NCBI RefSeq assembly: GCF_000374045.1
Contig: NZ_KB893315.1
Coordinates: 270,843 to 334,842, forward strand
DNA length: 64,000 nt
Direction of reading: 5' to 3'
Source of the DNA: Segetibacter koreensis DSM 18137
GTDB taxonomy: Bacteria; Bacteroidota; Bacteroidia; Chitinophagales; Chitinophagaceae
Of the stretch, positions 18,977 through 28,187 are shown one piece after another (the first letter of the stretch is position 1; each line of letters begins with the position of its first letter). A model generated the notes under the pieces. The model did no database searches. It was not told the origin of the DNA and saw nothing but the letters and a program-made list of their open reading frames with translations. The position numbers were made by a program, and so were the translations under genes.

Positions 18977-20371
18977 ATGGCCATAGTTGATTTGCTTATG
19001 CCCAAGCTGGGTGAGAGTATAATGGAAGCTACTGTTTTGAGGTGGACCAAACAGGTTGGAGAAAATGTGAAGCAGGATGAAACGGTGCTAGAAATTGCGA
19101 CTGATAAAGTAGACAGCGAAGTACCATCTACAGCGGAAGGTGTGCTGTCGGAAATTTTATATAAAGAAAATGACGTTGTGCCTATCGGTACGGTAATAGC
19201 ACGTATAGAAACTGACGCAAATGCGGCAGAGACAACCGAGGAAGATTTGGAGGTTATTGCTGAGAGTAATTTGCCACATGAACCTTTTACACATGAAGAA
19301 GAAACCTTAGATGAACCAATTCCTTTTGTGCCAAGGTCTACTACACCTGTTATAAATAATACCTCTGGCAACAATAAATTTTATTCGCCCCTTGTATTAA
19401 ATATTGCGAACAGCGAAGGAATCTCTATGAGTGATTTGGAGAAGATTACAGGCACCGGCAATGAAGGAAGAGTAACTAAGAAAGATATTTTACAATATGT
19501 GGCCGATAAAAAGTCTATCCAGGCAACTGACCGGGAAATGGCAGCACCACCAATTGCTTTACCAAAAACTGAAAGAACAGCTGCAGAACAACCTTCTGAA
19601 ACAAACTTAGCTCCGGCTTCAAAAGAAAATATTGAGCAATTACCTTCTGCCGCGCCTTCGGGCAATGTGGAGATAATAGAAATGGACAGAATGCGAAAGA
19701 TGATTGCAAGGCATATGGTTACCAGCAAGCAAATAAGCCCTCACGTAACCAGTTTTTCTGAAGCTGACGTAACAAATATGGTGAGGTGGAGAGAGCGGGT
19801 AAAAAGCCAGTTTGAAAAGGTAGAAGGAACAAAAATCACTTATACACCAATGTTTATTGCTTGTATAACAAAAGTCATAAAAAGGTTTCCCTATATCAAT
19901 TGCTCTGTAGAAGGTGATAATATAATTTTAAAAAAAGATATTAATATTGGCATGGCTACAGCACTTCCTTCTGGTAGTTTGATTGTGCCTGTTATTAAGA
20001 ATGCTGATTATCTTAACCTTGTCGGGCTAAGCAAATCTGTAAATACACTTGCTGATAATGCAAGAAACAACCGCCTTAAGCCGGATGACACAAATGGCGG
20101 AACTTTTACTATGACCAACGTAGGCACATTTGGCAGTCTTATGGGAACTCCTATTATCAACCAGCCACAGGTTGCCATTCTTGCTGTAGGAGCAATAAAA
20201 AAAAGGGCTGTGGTTATAGAAACATCGGAAGGAGATACCATAGGCATAAGACATATGATGTATTTGTCTCTCAGCTACGACCATCGGGTAGTGGATGGTA
20301 GTGTAGGGGCAAGTTTTCTGACAGAACTAGCGAAAGAATTTGAAAGCTGGGATATTCACCGACCATGGTAG
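18977..20371 (+). CDS. Dihydrolipoamide acyltransferase (E2) of a 2-oxoacid dehydrogenase complex
   Basis: The 464-residue protein has three domains. Residues 1-78 are a lipoyl domain with the attachment lysine K44 in ATDKVDSEV. Residues about 135-175 are the E3-binding domain (SPLVLNIANSEGI, GRVTKKDIL). The remainder is the catalytic acyltransferase with the SYDHRVVDG active site. The lipoyl and catalytic sequences resemble branched-chain and broad-range E2 proteins of Bacteroidota more than pyruvate E2, but the substrate cannot be fixed from sequence alone. E1 and E3 genes are not adjacent, so they must be elsewhere. Linkers between domains are Ala/Pro/Glu-rich as usual. Confidence 0.9.
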   Translation: MAIVDLLMPKLGESIMEATVLRWTKQVGENVKQDETVLEIATDKVDSEVPSTAEGVLSEILYKENDVVPIGTVIARIETDANAAETTEEDLEVIAESNLPHEPFTHEEETLDEPIPFVPRSTTPVINNTSGNNKFYSPLVLNIANSEGISMSDLEKITGTGNEGRVTKKDILQYVADKKSIQATDREMAAPPIALPKTERTAAEQPSETNLAPASKENIEQLPSAAPSGNVEIIEMDRMRKMIARHMVTSKQISPHVTSFSEADVTNMVRWRERVKSQFEKVEGTKITYTPMFIACITKVIKRFPYINCSVEGDNIILKKDINIGMATALPSGSLIVPVIKNADYLNLVGLSKSVNTLADNARNNRLKPDDTNGGTFTMTNVGTFGSLMGTPIINQPQVAILAVGAIKKRAVVIETSEGDTIGIRHMMYLSLSYDHRVVDGSVGASFLTELAKEFESWDIHRPW

Positions 20372-20550
20372 CGACCAGTATATCAACTCATTTTAAATAT
20401 ACAGCTTAAGTCAAAATTTGGATATCAGATAGTAAAGTAATTTGCTAGGTTTTTGGGCAGATGTGGAAAAACAATACGGTGACACCTAACCTTACCTACT
20501 TATAATGACTTTGTCGTAATTATTTGTTGTAATTATATGAACTCTTTTCA

Positions 20551-21564
20551 TTAAGAAAGAAAAGAGGCAAAGTTTAAAATCCAATATAAGAGCATTGCAA
20601 TTAAAGCGCTTACGGGTATAGTTAACACCCAGGCCCATACCAAACCGATAGTTACTCCCCACCTTACGGCGCTTAATCTTTTTGTTGCACCTACGCCTAT
20701 AATTGAGCCGGTAATGGTGTGTGTTGTACTTACAGGAATGCCTAGTAAAACGGTTAAAAAGATGGTTAACGCTCCGGCACTTTCTGCACATACACCCTCT
20801 AACGGAGTTACCTTGGTTATCCTGTTTCCCATTGTTTTTACAATTCTCCAACCTCCCGACATTGTACCTAAAGCAATTGCCGCATAACACGACAGAGGCA
20901 ACCAATCAGGCATTTTAAAAGCGTCCAGCCCCTGATTATTTCCCTGTGTTTTAGAATAAAACCAAAGAGCGGTAAAAATCAAACCCATAGTTTTTTGAGA
21001 ATCTCCACCACCGTGGGCGAGACTAAGCGCAGCCGAGGAAATAAGTTGAAATCTTTTAAACCTCTTTTCGGCTCGATATGGTTTGCTTTTTTTGCTGATA
21101 GTGACCACGAATATGGTAACAATAAATCCAAGAATTAAACCGATAAAAGGAGATAAAACCATAAAGACAACGGCTTTAATTATAGGAGCACTGTTAACAC
21201 CGGCAAACCCACCAGCGGCTATAGCCGCACCTGCAAGGCCGCCAATAAGTGTATGGGAAGAACTTGAAGGAATACCGTAGTACCAGGTAAGTAAATTCCA
21301 GAATATGGCAGCTACAGTTGCAGCTAAAATTAAATGGTAGCTGATTAGCTCAGATGAGACAATACCCGCAATTGCACCTGCCACTTTATGTTCCTTAAAA
21401 ACGAAAAAGGCAATAAAATTAAATGCTGCGGCCCATAATACAGCTAAAAAAGGTGTAAGCACTTTTGTTGATACAATAGTAGCAATCGAATTTGCAGCAT
21501 CATGAAAACCATTTGTAAAATCAAAAACAAGAGCCAAAATAATTATTATAGAAAGTAATAGCAT
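20551..21564 (-). CDS. pitA: PiT-family inorganic phosphate transporter
   Basis: The 337-residue integral membrane protein has the duplicated PiT signatures: FTNGFHDAANSIATIVST near the N-terminus and PVSTTHTITGSIIGVGATKR in the C-terminal half. About ten hydrophobic helices are visible. Family role: low-affinity, cation-coupled phosphate uptake across the inner membrane. A longer frame begins at TTG 21615, but the hydrophobic family N-terminus starts with the ATG at 21564. It is convergent with the E2 gene. The periplasmic phosphatase PafA nearby could supply its substrate, although the genes are not linked in an operon. Confidence 0.92.
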   Translation of the reverse strand: MLLLSIIIILALVFDFTNGFHDAANSIATIVSTKVLTPFLAVLWAAAFNFIAFFVFKEHKVAGAIAGIVSSELISYHLILAATVAAIFWNLLTWYYGIPSSSSHTLIGGLAGAAIAAGGFAGVNSAPIIKAVVFMVLSPFIGLILGFIVTIFVVTISKKSKPYRAEKRFKRFQLISSAALSLAHGGGDSQKTMGLIFTALWFYSKTQGNNQGLDAFKMPDWLPLSCYAAIALGTMSGGWRIVKTMGNRITKVTPLEGVCAESAGALTIFLTVLLGIPVSTTHTITGSIIGVGATKRLSAVRWGVTIGLVWAWVLTIPVSALIAMLLYWILNFASFLS

Positions 21565-21795
21565 AGACGTAATATCATAAGAAAAGGAACAAAGATGCCG
21601 ATATGTATTGTACAAAAAAATAAATAATAATGGGTAACGTTTAATTTATATATCACCTACTGCTATTTACACTTGCATGTTTATACAATATTTCCGCTTT
21701 GTTCCTTTTCCTGATTATGATTCATTAAAAATTATAATTAAAAACAAAGATCATTTAATACAATCGGCCGCAAAAGTATAAAATGAAGTTCATTT

Positions 21796-24700
21796 TTAAT
21801 TTTCAATCTCTACGCCTTCTTCTATTTCATTTGATGGATGTTTTAATAATGAACCAATTCCTTTTAAATCTCCAAAAATTTCTGTACTGTCTTTTGCATT
21901 CAGGCCTTCCATTACATTTATAAACTTTGTTTTCTTTTCTGCGTCCAGAGCTACTACATATACGCCCTTGGTTGAATGAACAATGGCAGAAGCAGGAACG
22001 ACATAACTGTTATTAGATGACTTTACAGGTATTTTAACTTCAGCATACATTCCCGGCTTTATTTCTCCACCATATGAGGGAACGTCAAATTCTATTGCTT
22101 CGGATCTTACGTTCTCATTTATAACACCTGCTCTTCTGCTTACTGCGGCTTGAAAAGTCTTATCTGGATAAGCATTTAATTTAAACTCTACTTTATTCTC
22201 TTTATTAATGGATGAAACAATTGTTTCCGGTATATTAACTACCAGGCGAAGATGATTTACTTGCTGCAGTGACAGCATAGGTTTGTCTCCATTTTTTGTA
22301 TTTGGACCAATTAAAGCGCCGGGGTGTATATTACGTTCAGTGATAATACCGCTAAAGGGCGCTCGTACCTGTAAATAGTCCTTCATCTGTCCTAAACCAG
22401 TTACTGTTGATTTTTCTGCTTCAACATTTGCAGCATCAGAAGCCATTTTTGACCTGGCACTTTCAAGATCAAATGGAGAAACAGTGCCGGCAGTTTTGCT
22501 TGCCTGCAATAATCTTTCATACCTGTCTTTGCTTATCAAATACATTTCATTGGCCTTGGCAAAATTTGACTTAGCAGTTTGAACCTGCTGATTGATTTCA
22601 GGAGCATCTAGTGTCATTAAAAGTTGCCCTTTTTTTACAACACTACCGCGGTCTACAAATACATTTTTTATATAACCGCTTACCTTCGGAAAAATATCTA
22701 CCGATTCAAAAGCGGATAATTCACCCGGTAATTGTACGTACGAAGAAATTTTCTTTTGAGATACTGCTGCCAGTTCTCCCTTATCTTCTACTGATGAAGC
22801 CTTTGTTGCCGATACATTTTTTTGTGTTAAATCAACAGGTTTTTGTTTAGGAGAGCAGGAAATTGCAAAAAGAGAAATTACTAGTATTAATGTATTTAAT
22901 GGTATAAGAGAAGAGGAAGGTTTCATTGTTTTAAGTTTAGGTAAAAGAGAAGGGCTTTGAAATGAAGATTTACTTTGTATCCAGGCGAAAGCAAGGGGTA
23001 AAATATACAGGGCAGCAAAGGTTGAGGCAACCAACCCACCAATGACTGCACGGCCTAACGGAGCAGTTTGTTCACCTGCTTCCCCCATTCCTGACGCCAT
23101 TGGTATCATTCCTGCAATCATGGCGAGGCTTGTCATCAAAATCGGGCGAAGCCTTATACTTGCTGCTACTACCGCAGCTTTTTTTGCATCCCGGTATTCT
23201 ATTCTTAGCTTTTCTGCATTGGTTACAATTAAAATAGCGTTTGCAACGGACACACCAATTGACATGATCATGCCCATATATGATTGAAGATTAAGTGTAG
23301 AACCAGTTAGTAGTAACAAAAGCAATGAACCAAGAATAACCGCAGGCGCCGTTACCAGTACTACAAGCCCCAGTTTGACAGATTCATAAGTAGCGGCGAG
23401 TAATAACAATATTACAATAACCGCAAACATCAGTCCTGTTTGCAGGCTTCCGAGCGTTTCAGTTAAAAGGTCTGACATTCCTTTCAACGAGATGGTTACA
23501 CCTTTTTGTGGTTCTCCCAATTCTTTGATTATTTTTTGTACATCATTTGTCGCGGTGCCTAAATCTTTATTTGAAAGATTTGCATTTACTGTAAGAAACC
23601 TTCTTGGACCGCTTCTGTCATATTCGCCTGCTGCTTTTACCATTTTGAAATCTGCTACGTCAGATAAGACAGGTCTGTTTCGTCCTTTAATTAGTGGAAT
23701 TTCTTTTAACTGGTCCATTGTACTCATAGCATATTCAGGAATCTGTACCTGCACCTGGTAAGTGTATGCTGCCTTTTCATCTAACCATTGGTTTTTTTCT
23801 GTAAACCTGCTTGAAGAAGTACTTGCAGTAACTGACCTTGCGATTTCCTGTACACTTAATCCAAATTGAGATGCTTTAAATCTATCGATATTAATGGCAA
23901 TGGTAGGGAAAGCTAAAGGTTGCTGTATCTGAACATCTCTCAAATATGGAACTTTGCTTAATTTCTTAACCAATGTATCTGCATAGCGATGTATTTGATC
24001 CAGGTCTTTGCCCGCAACTCTTACTTCAATAGGAGTTGTAGCACCCTGGCTCATTATTTTATCGGTTAGATCAATAGGCTCAAAAACGATTGTAGCCTCG
24101 GGCAGCTTATAATGAATATTTTTCCTTAGTGCATCTTTCAATTCATCGAGGTTGACTTTATAATTTTCATCCAGGTTAACCTGTAACACAGCTTCATTGG
24201 TTCCACTGTTAAACACATATAAATTACTTGTTCCATAACTGCTGGGCACTAGACCAACATAGGCGGAAGTAACAGCTACGTGATTATTTACTGTACTATC
24301 AATAATTTTTAAAACAGATTTTAATGCCGCTTCTGTGTTTTCTAACCTTGTACCGTCTGGCTCTTTCAGTCTTATCTGAAATTGTCCGTTGTTCGTTCTT
24401 GGCATCATATCACGGCCGATAATATTCATACATACCGCCACTAACCCAACTACCACCAACAAATAAATTAGAACGATAGGCTTTCTTTTAGGAACCATCC
24501 GGTTTAATATATTAACAAAACTCATCTTTACCCTTTCAAAAAAATCATTACTCTCCGGATGTTTTATTTCTTCGTTAAAATGATGGCCGATTTGTTCTAT
24601 TTCAATATTGTCCAGCGCCTCTCCGGCATGCGCATGATACTGACCATGTTTATATTTATATTTCTCTTCCTTTAACAGCCAATTTGATAATATGGGAACC

Positions 24701-26139
24701 AAAGTTTGTGCGAGCAAATAAGATATTACCATTGCAAAACCAATAGAAAGTGACAAAGGCAAAAACATGGCTTTTGGTACACCTGTCATTAAAAAAGACG
24801 GAGCAAACACTGCCAGTATACATAGGAGTATAAGCAGCAATGGAAAAGAAATTTCCTGGCATGCGTCCAGAACTGCAACTCTCATACCTTTACCCATTTC
24901 AAGATGCTGGTGAATGTTTTCGATCGTCACTGTTGCCTGGTCAACCAATATTCCTATTGCTAAAGCAAGGCCGCTTAACGTCATTAAATTTATTGTTTGC
25001 CCTGCCAGCTTCAACAAAAGAACAGTTGATAAAATTGAAATCGGGATAGTAATAATAACAATGACGCTGCTTCTCCAGTCTTTAAGAAAAAGCAAAACCA
25101 TTAGACCAGTTAAAATTGCGCCTAATGCACCTTCCGTTATCAGGCTTTTAACTGCATTTATTACAAATACAGATTGGTCAAAAGCATAGTCTAATTTTAT
25201 GTCATCGGGCAATAAACTTTGCATTTCAGGTATGGTTGCCTTCAACTTTTGCACTACTTCCCATGTAGATGCATCTGCAGTTTTAATTACCGGGATGTAA
25301 ACAGAGCGCTTACCATTGATTAGCGCGTAATCAACGGTTATATCTGCTGCATCTGTAACTTTTGCAACGTCGCTTACAAATACAGTTGCTCCGTCTTTGG
25401 TTTTTAAGGGAATGTCTGAAAAGTCATTGACAGTCTTTTCTAATGTATTAATTGTTGTTACATACATTAGGTTATCTGACCTTAGATTACCTGAAGGAGA
25501 CATAACATTTGCCTTAGCTATTTTATCAACTATTTCATCAGGTGAAATATCATAACTGCGAAGCTTATCCGGATCGATGCTAACTACAACCGAGCGGGAG
25601 TTTGCCCCAAAAGGCGGCGGTGCAGATAAGCCAGGCACAGTACCAAACATTGGCCTTATCCGCGTAGCTGCCATGTCATAAATTTCTTTTAAGGACTTTG
25701 TTTTGCTTGAGAAGACCAATTCGCCTACCGGTAAAGAAGATGCGTCGAAACGGACTACCTGCGGAGGCAATGCACCGGGGGGAAAAAACTTCATTGCCCT
25801 GTTTACCTGCAAAGCTACCTGGGCCGAAGCCTCTGCCATGTCAGTACCCTCGTAAAAGCTTAATTTCAACAAGGTTAAGCCGGTTATGTTTTTACTTGTA
25901 ATGTTTTTAACGCCATTAACATATAAAAACTGGTCTTGCATACGGGTAGCAAAAAAACCTTCCATTTGCTGGGGAGACATGCCGCCATAAGATTCTATCA
26001 CGTAAATGGTAGGAAGATTAAGTTTGGGAAATATATCAATCGGGACGCTTTTTATGGATATTACAGCAAATAAAAGAAAACTGCAAACCAACACGATAAC
26101 AGTAATAGGCCTTTGAAGAGCTGCCTTAACTAAATTCAT
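21796..26139 (-). CDS. RND efflux permease fused in frame to a lipoprotein-type membrane-fusion protein
   Basis: One 1447-residue frame holds two normally separate proteins. Residues 1-1071 are a full RND inner-membrane permease (MNLVKAALQRPITVIVLV, GILVDQATVTIEN, RPILMTSLAMIAG). Residues 1072-1447 are a complete membrane-fusion protein: M1072 starts a lipoprotein signal peptide ending in FAIS-C1095, followed by biotinyl-lipoyl halves (VSGYIKNVFVDRGSVVKKGQ, VRAPFSGIITERNIHPG), a helical hairpin and beta-barrel. The proton-relay site is altered: AcrB D407/D408 align with D400/Q401, and K940 with A966. TolC lies 22 bases upstream in the same operon. In another frame TAA codons sit just before M1072, so the fusion may come from a small indel; a sequencing error is not excluded. 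Confidence 0.9.
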   Translation of the reverse strand: MNLVKAALQRPITVIVLVCSFLLFAVISIKSVPIDIFPKLNLPTIYVIESYGGMSPQQMEGFFATRMQDQFLYVNGVKNITSKNITGLTLLKLSFYEGTDMAEASAQVALQVNRAMKFFPPGALPPQVVRFDASSLPVGELVFSSKTKSLKEIYDMAATRIRPMFGTVPGLSAPPPFGANSRSVVVSIDPDKLRSYDISPDEIVDKIAKANVMSPSGNLRSDNLMYVTTINTLEKTVNDFSDIPLKTKDGATVFVSDVAKVTDAADITVDYALINGKRSVYIPVIKTADASTWEVVQKLKATIPEMQSLLPDDIKLDYAFDQSVFVINAVKSLITEGALGAILTGLMVLLFLKDWRSSVIVIITIPISILSTVLLLKLAGQTINLMTLSGLALAIGILVDQATVTIENIHQHLEMGKGMRVAVLDACQEISFPLLLILLCILAVFAPSFLMTGVPKAMFLPLSLSIGFAMVISYLLAQTLVPILSNWLLKEEKYKYKHGQYHAHAGEALDNIEIEQIGHHFNEEIKHPESNDFFERVKMSFVNILNRMVPKRKPIVLIYLLVVVGLVAVCMNIIGRDMMPRTNNGQFQIRLKEPDGTRLENTEAALKSVLKIIDSTVNNHVAVTSAYVGLVPSSYGTSNLYVFNSGTNEAVLQVNLDENYKVNLDELKDALRKNIHYKLPEATIVFEPIDLTDKIMSQGATTPIEVRVAGKDLDQIHRYADTLVKKLSKVPYLRDVQIQQPLAFPTIAINIDRFKASQFGLSVQEIARSVTASTSSSRFTEKNQWLDEKAAYTYQVQVQIPEYAMSTMDQLKEIPLIKGRNRPVLSDVADFKMVKAAGEYDRSGPRRFLTVNANLSNKDLGTATNDVQKIIKELGEPQKGVTISLKGMSDLLTETLGSLQTGLMFAVIVILLLLAATYESVKLGLVVLVTAPAVILGSLLLLLLTGSTLNLQSYMGMIMSIGVSVANAILIVTNAEKLRIEYRDAKKAAVVAASIRLRPILMTSLAMIAGMIPMASGMGEAGEQTAPLGRAVIGGLVASTFAALYILPLAFAWIQSKSSFQSPSLLPKLKTMKPSSSLIPLNTLILVISLFAISCSPKQKPVDLTQKNVSATKASSVEDKGELAAVSQKKISSYVQLPGELSAFESVDIFPKVSGYIKNVFVDRGSVVKKGQLLMTLDAPEINQQVQTAKSNFAKANEMYLISKDRYERLLQASKTAGTVSPFDLESARSKMASDAANVEAEKSTVTGLGQMKDYLQVRAPFSGIITERNIHPGALIGPNTKNGDKPMLSLQQVNHLRLVVNIPETIVSSINKENKVEFKLNAYPDKTFQAAVSRRAGVINENVRSEAIEFDVPSYGGEIKPGMYAEVKIPVKSSNNSYVVPASAIVHSTKGVYVVALDAEKKTKFINVMEGLNAKDSTEIFGDLKGIGSLLKHPSNEIEEGVEIEN

Positions 26140-26161
26140 ATAAGTATATTTAAGAAGATGA

Positions 26162-27538
26162 TTATTTGGGGACCTGGTTTACAAAATCAGCTATCATTCC
26201 TGAAGATGCCGCCTTTTGAAGTAAAGAACGCCATACATTATTATTTGCAACCGTTACATCTACAGATGCCCTGTTTAATACGGTAAATGCCTGTATTAAT
26301 TCTGTTAACGGCGCTAAGCCTGCCTGGTACCTGGCATTTGATAAATTATATGCCTCTAACGCCGCCTTATATTGAACCGGAGCTAACCTGGTTTGCTGTA
26401 AGGCATACTGATATTGAAGATTGGCATTTTTCATCTGTTTTTGCAATCTTAACGTTTGCTCATCTAACCTGTACCGCGAACTTTCAATGTCCTGCTCCGC
26501 GGCCTTGTATTCCTCCCTTTCTTTGGCCAAAGACAAAATATTACACTTAACAGCAACTGCAGCCATGTAATTATAGGTTTGATAAGGAATTCCGCTCATA
26601 GCGTCACTGCTATACTTCTTCGAGCTTTTATTAATCCCTGACCCCCTGGCCCAGCCCATACCTAAGATATTAATGGTAGGCAAGGCTGATTTTTTTATAA
26701 CCAGTGAGCGGTCAACCTGGTTTTGCAACATTTGCTTATATAAATTAATAACCGGGTTATTATTAATAGCAGAATCACCGGAAATAGCCAGCGGAACTCT
26801 GGTAAGAAAAGTGGTTGTATCTACATTGAGACTATCCACAGAAATATTGCTAAGCTGAGATAATTGTATTTTTTGTTCTTCAACCAGTTGTTTGCTTTGT
26901 AATAAAGCTAACCCCGCTCTTGCCACTTCAGCATTTGATGCCGAGGAGTCGAGACCTGGTAATAGACCTGCCTGGGTGTGGCTTTGAACATATGTTTGAA
27001 AAACCTTTGCTCTTTCAAGGTTGGCTTGTTGCACTGAAACAAGTTTTTCGCTTAGCGCCAATAACAGGTAAACATCAATAGCCCGCACCTGTAGTTGAAA
27101 GACTTCGTTATTATAATCGGCTTTAGCGACCTGAACCTGCGAGTTAGCAAATTGAACTGACTGCTTGACTTTTCCAAAATTGAAAGCATGCCAATTAACC
27201 ATCAGTGTTGTAAAACTTCCGAAAACCGGGTTATAAATATTTTGATCTCTAACACCTCCCGATGTAGAAATAGCGGTTCCTTCATTTGAAAAATACGAAC
27301 CTTCTAACCCATTATTTGTTGAATATTGATATTGATCAGCCGCTGTTAACTCTGGTAAATAATCCTTCCTTGCAGACTGAAGACGGTAAGAAGCAGCTTT
27401 TACAGATGCTTCTTTTGCTTTTATAGATGGATAATCTTGTGAAATTTTTTGTAACAGATCAGGGATACTAATTGTATTACGCTGACCATACACTCTTATA
27501 GTGCCTAATAATATAAAAAGACATACAATTACTCTCAT
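26162..27538 (-). CDS. TolC-family outer membrane efflux protein
   Basis: The 458-residue protein has a signal peptide (MRVIVCLFILLGTIRVYG) and the long alpha-helical, Gln/Ala-rich repeats of TolC channels, with the repeated pattern of LQ-A-YNL and NLEYAL-like segments near each half end. Family role: outer-membrane duct for tripartite efflux. It is the first recognised component of the operon: its stop is followed 22 bases later by the RND-MFP fusion gene. Together they make a complete tripartite exporter encoded by only two genes. The exported substrate cannot be deduced. Confidence 0.9.
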   Translation of the reverse strand: MRVIVCLFILLGTIRVYGQRNTISIPDLLQKISQDYPSIKAKEASVKAASYRLQSARKDYLPELTAADQYQYSTNNGLEGSYFSNEGTAISTSGGVRDQNIYNPVFGSFTTLMVNWHAFNFGKVKQSVQFANSQVQVAKADYNNEVFQLQVRAIDVYLLLALSEKLVSVQQANLERAKVFQTYVQSHTQAGLLPGLDSSASNAEVARAGLALLQSKQLVEEQKIQLSQLSNISVDSLNVDTTTFLTRVPLAISGDSAINNNPVINLYKQMLQNQVDRSLVIKKSALPTINILGMGWARGSGINKSSKKYSSDAMSGIPYQTYNYMAAVAVKCNILSLAKEREEYKAAEQDIESSRYRLDEQTLRLQKQMKNANLQYQYALQQTRLAPVQYKAALEAYNLSNARYQAGLAPLTELIQAFTVLNRASVDVTVANNNVWRSLLQKAASSGMIADFVNQVPK

Positions 27539-27595
27539 AAATTATTTTATTTGATTTAAAAAGATTCCTGCAACAATTGCAATAACTTTTTAGAA

Positions 27596-27991
27596 TCAAA
27601 TACGAATAATGGAAAGAGCTAAATAATAATGATTATCAGGAACTATATCAAAAAGCGTAGCTTTTCTTTTTATTTTAAAAGCAAGTTGAGAGAGCAGACA
27701 GGAAAGAGCATACAGATTTTTTTTCAAAAATCTTCTAATTGCAAATAGCCAAAAAATTAATAATTCATTTTCTATTTCAACATGTTCTTCTTCATTATGT
27801 ATTAAATTATTTACATGTAGTACTTCTGGTTTTTTCTTAATGATTTTGCCAATTCCAACCGTGCGAGCCTCAGTTGACCATAAAATAGACGAGAGAGTAT
27901 GTGAGCTAAAAATAATGGCAGGACGTAGTAACAGTAATATCACTGTCAAAATGAAAACACAGTTTAATAACAACTTTTTACCGCCATCCAT
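27596..27991 (-). CDS. Small membrane protein leading the efflux operon, unknown function
   Basis: The 131-residue protein starts at ATG 27991 and ends 57 bases before the TolC gene on the same strand, so it probably leads the efflux transcript. Residues 6-25 (KLLLNCVFILTVILLLLRPA) form a membrane helix or uncleaved signal. A His/Glu-rich patch (HNEEEHVEIENE, about 65-76) precedes a second hydrophobic segment (LLIFWLFAI) and a basic C-terminal half. I do not recognise the family. The acidic/His patch could bind metal, but this is speculation. Whether it is expressed is supported only by its position and coding-like composition. Confidence 0.55.
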   Translation of the reverse strand: MDGGKKLLLNCVFILTVILLLLRPAIIFSSHTLSSILWSTEARTVGIGKIIKKKPEVLHVNNLIHNEEEHVEIENELLIFWLFAIRRFLKKNLYALSCLLSQLAFKIKRKATLFDIVPDNHYYLALSIIRI

Positions 27992-28097
27992 TATTTAAAA
28001 ATAAAACTATAATACAAACTTTAAAAGAGAATAAAAGTATAATTTCCCAAAAATATGATTTAAAGGAGAAATTAAAAATCGAATGTTTTTTATTATG

Positions 28098-28109
28098 AAC
28101 TAATTAGTT
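28098..28109. promoter_or_regulatory. Perfect 12-bp palindrome in divergent intergenic region
   Basis: AACTAATTAGTT is a perfect palindrome lying between the efflux operon (start 27991) and the divergent gene at 28188. It resembles MarR/TetR-type operators in form. No regulator gene is adjacent, so the role is inferred only from its position. Confidence 0.3.
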
Positions 28110-28187
28110 GTTAAAATAATAAAAAAAATTTAACGTTGGTATTATTTTTAAGTCTATTGTATATATGTAAACTTAAATAAAGTAACT

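Noticed and set aside
20492-20905. 137-codon minus-strand frame
   Set aside because: It lies in another frame of the PiT transporter gene and has a basic, low-complexity product; a shadow of the real gene.
22611-25901. Several plus-strand frames of 67-91 codons
   Set aside because: All are antisense to the RND fusion gene and look like mirror frames of a strongly biased coding sequence.
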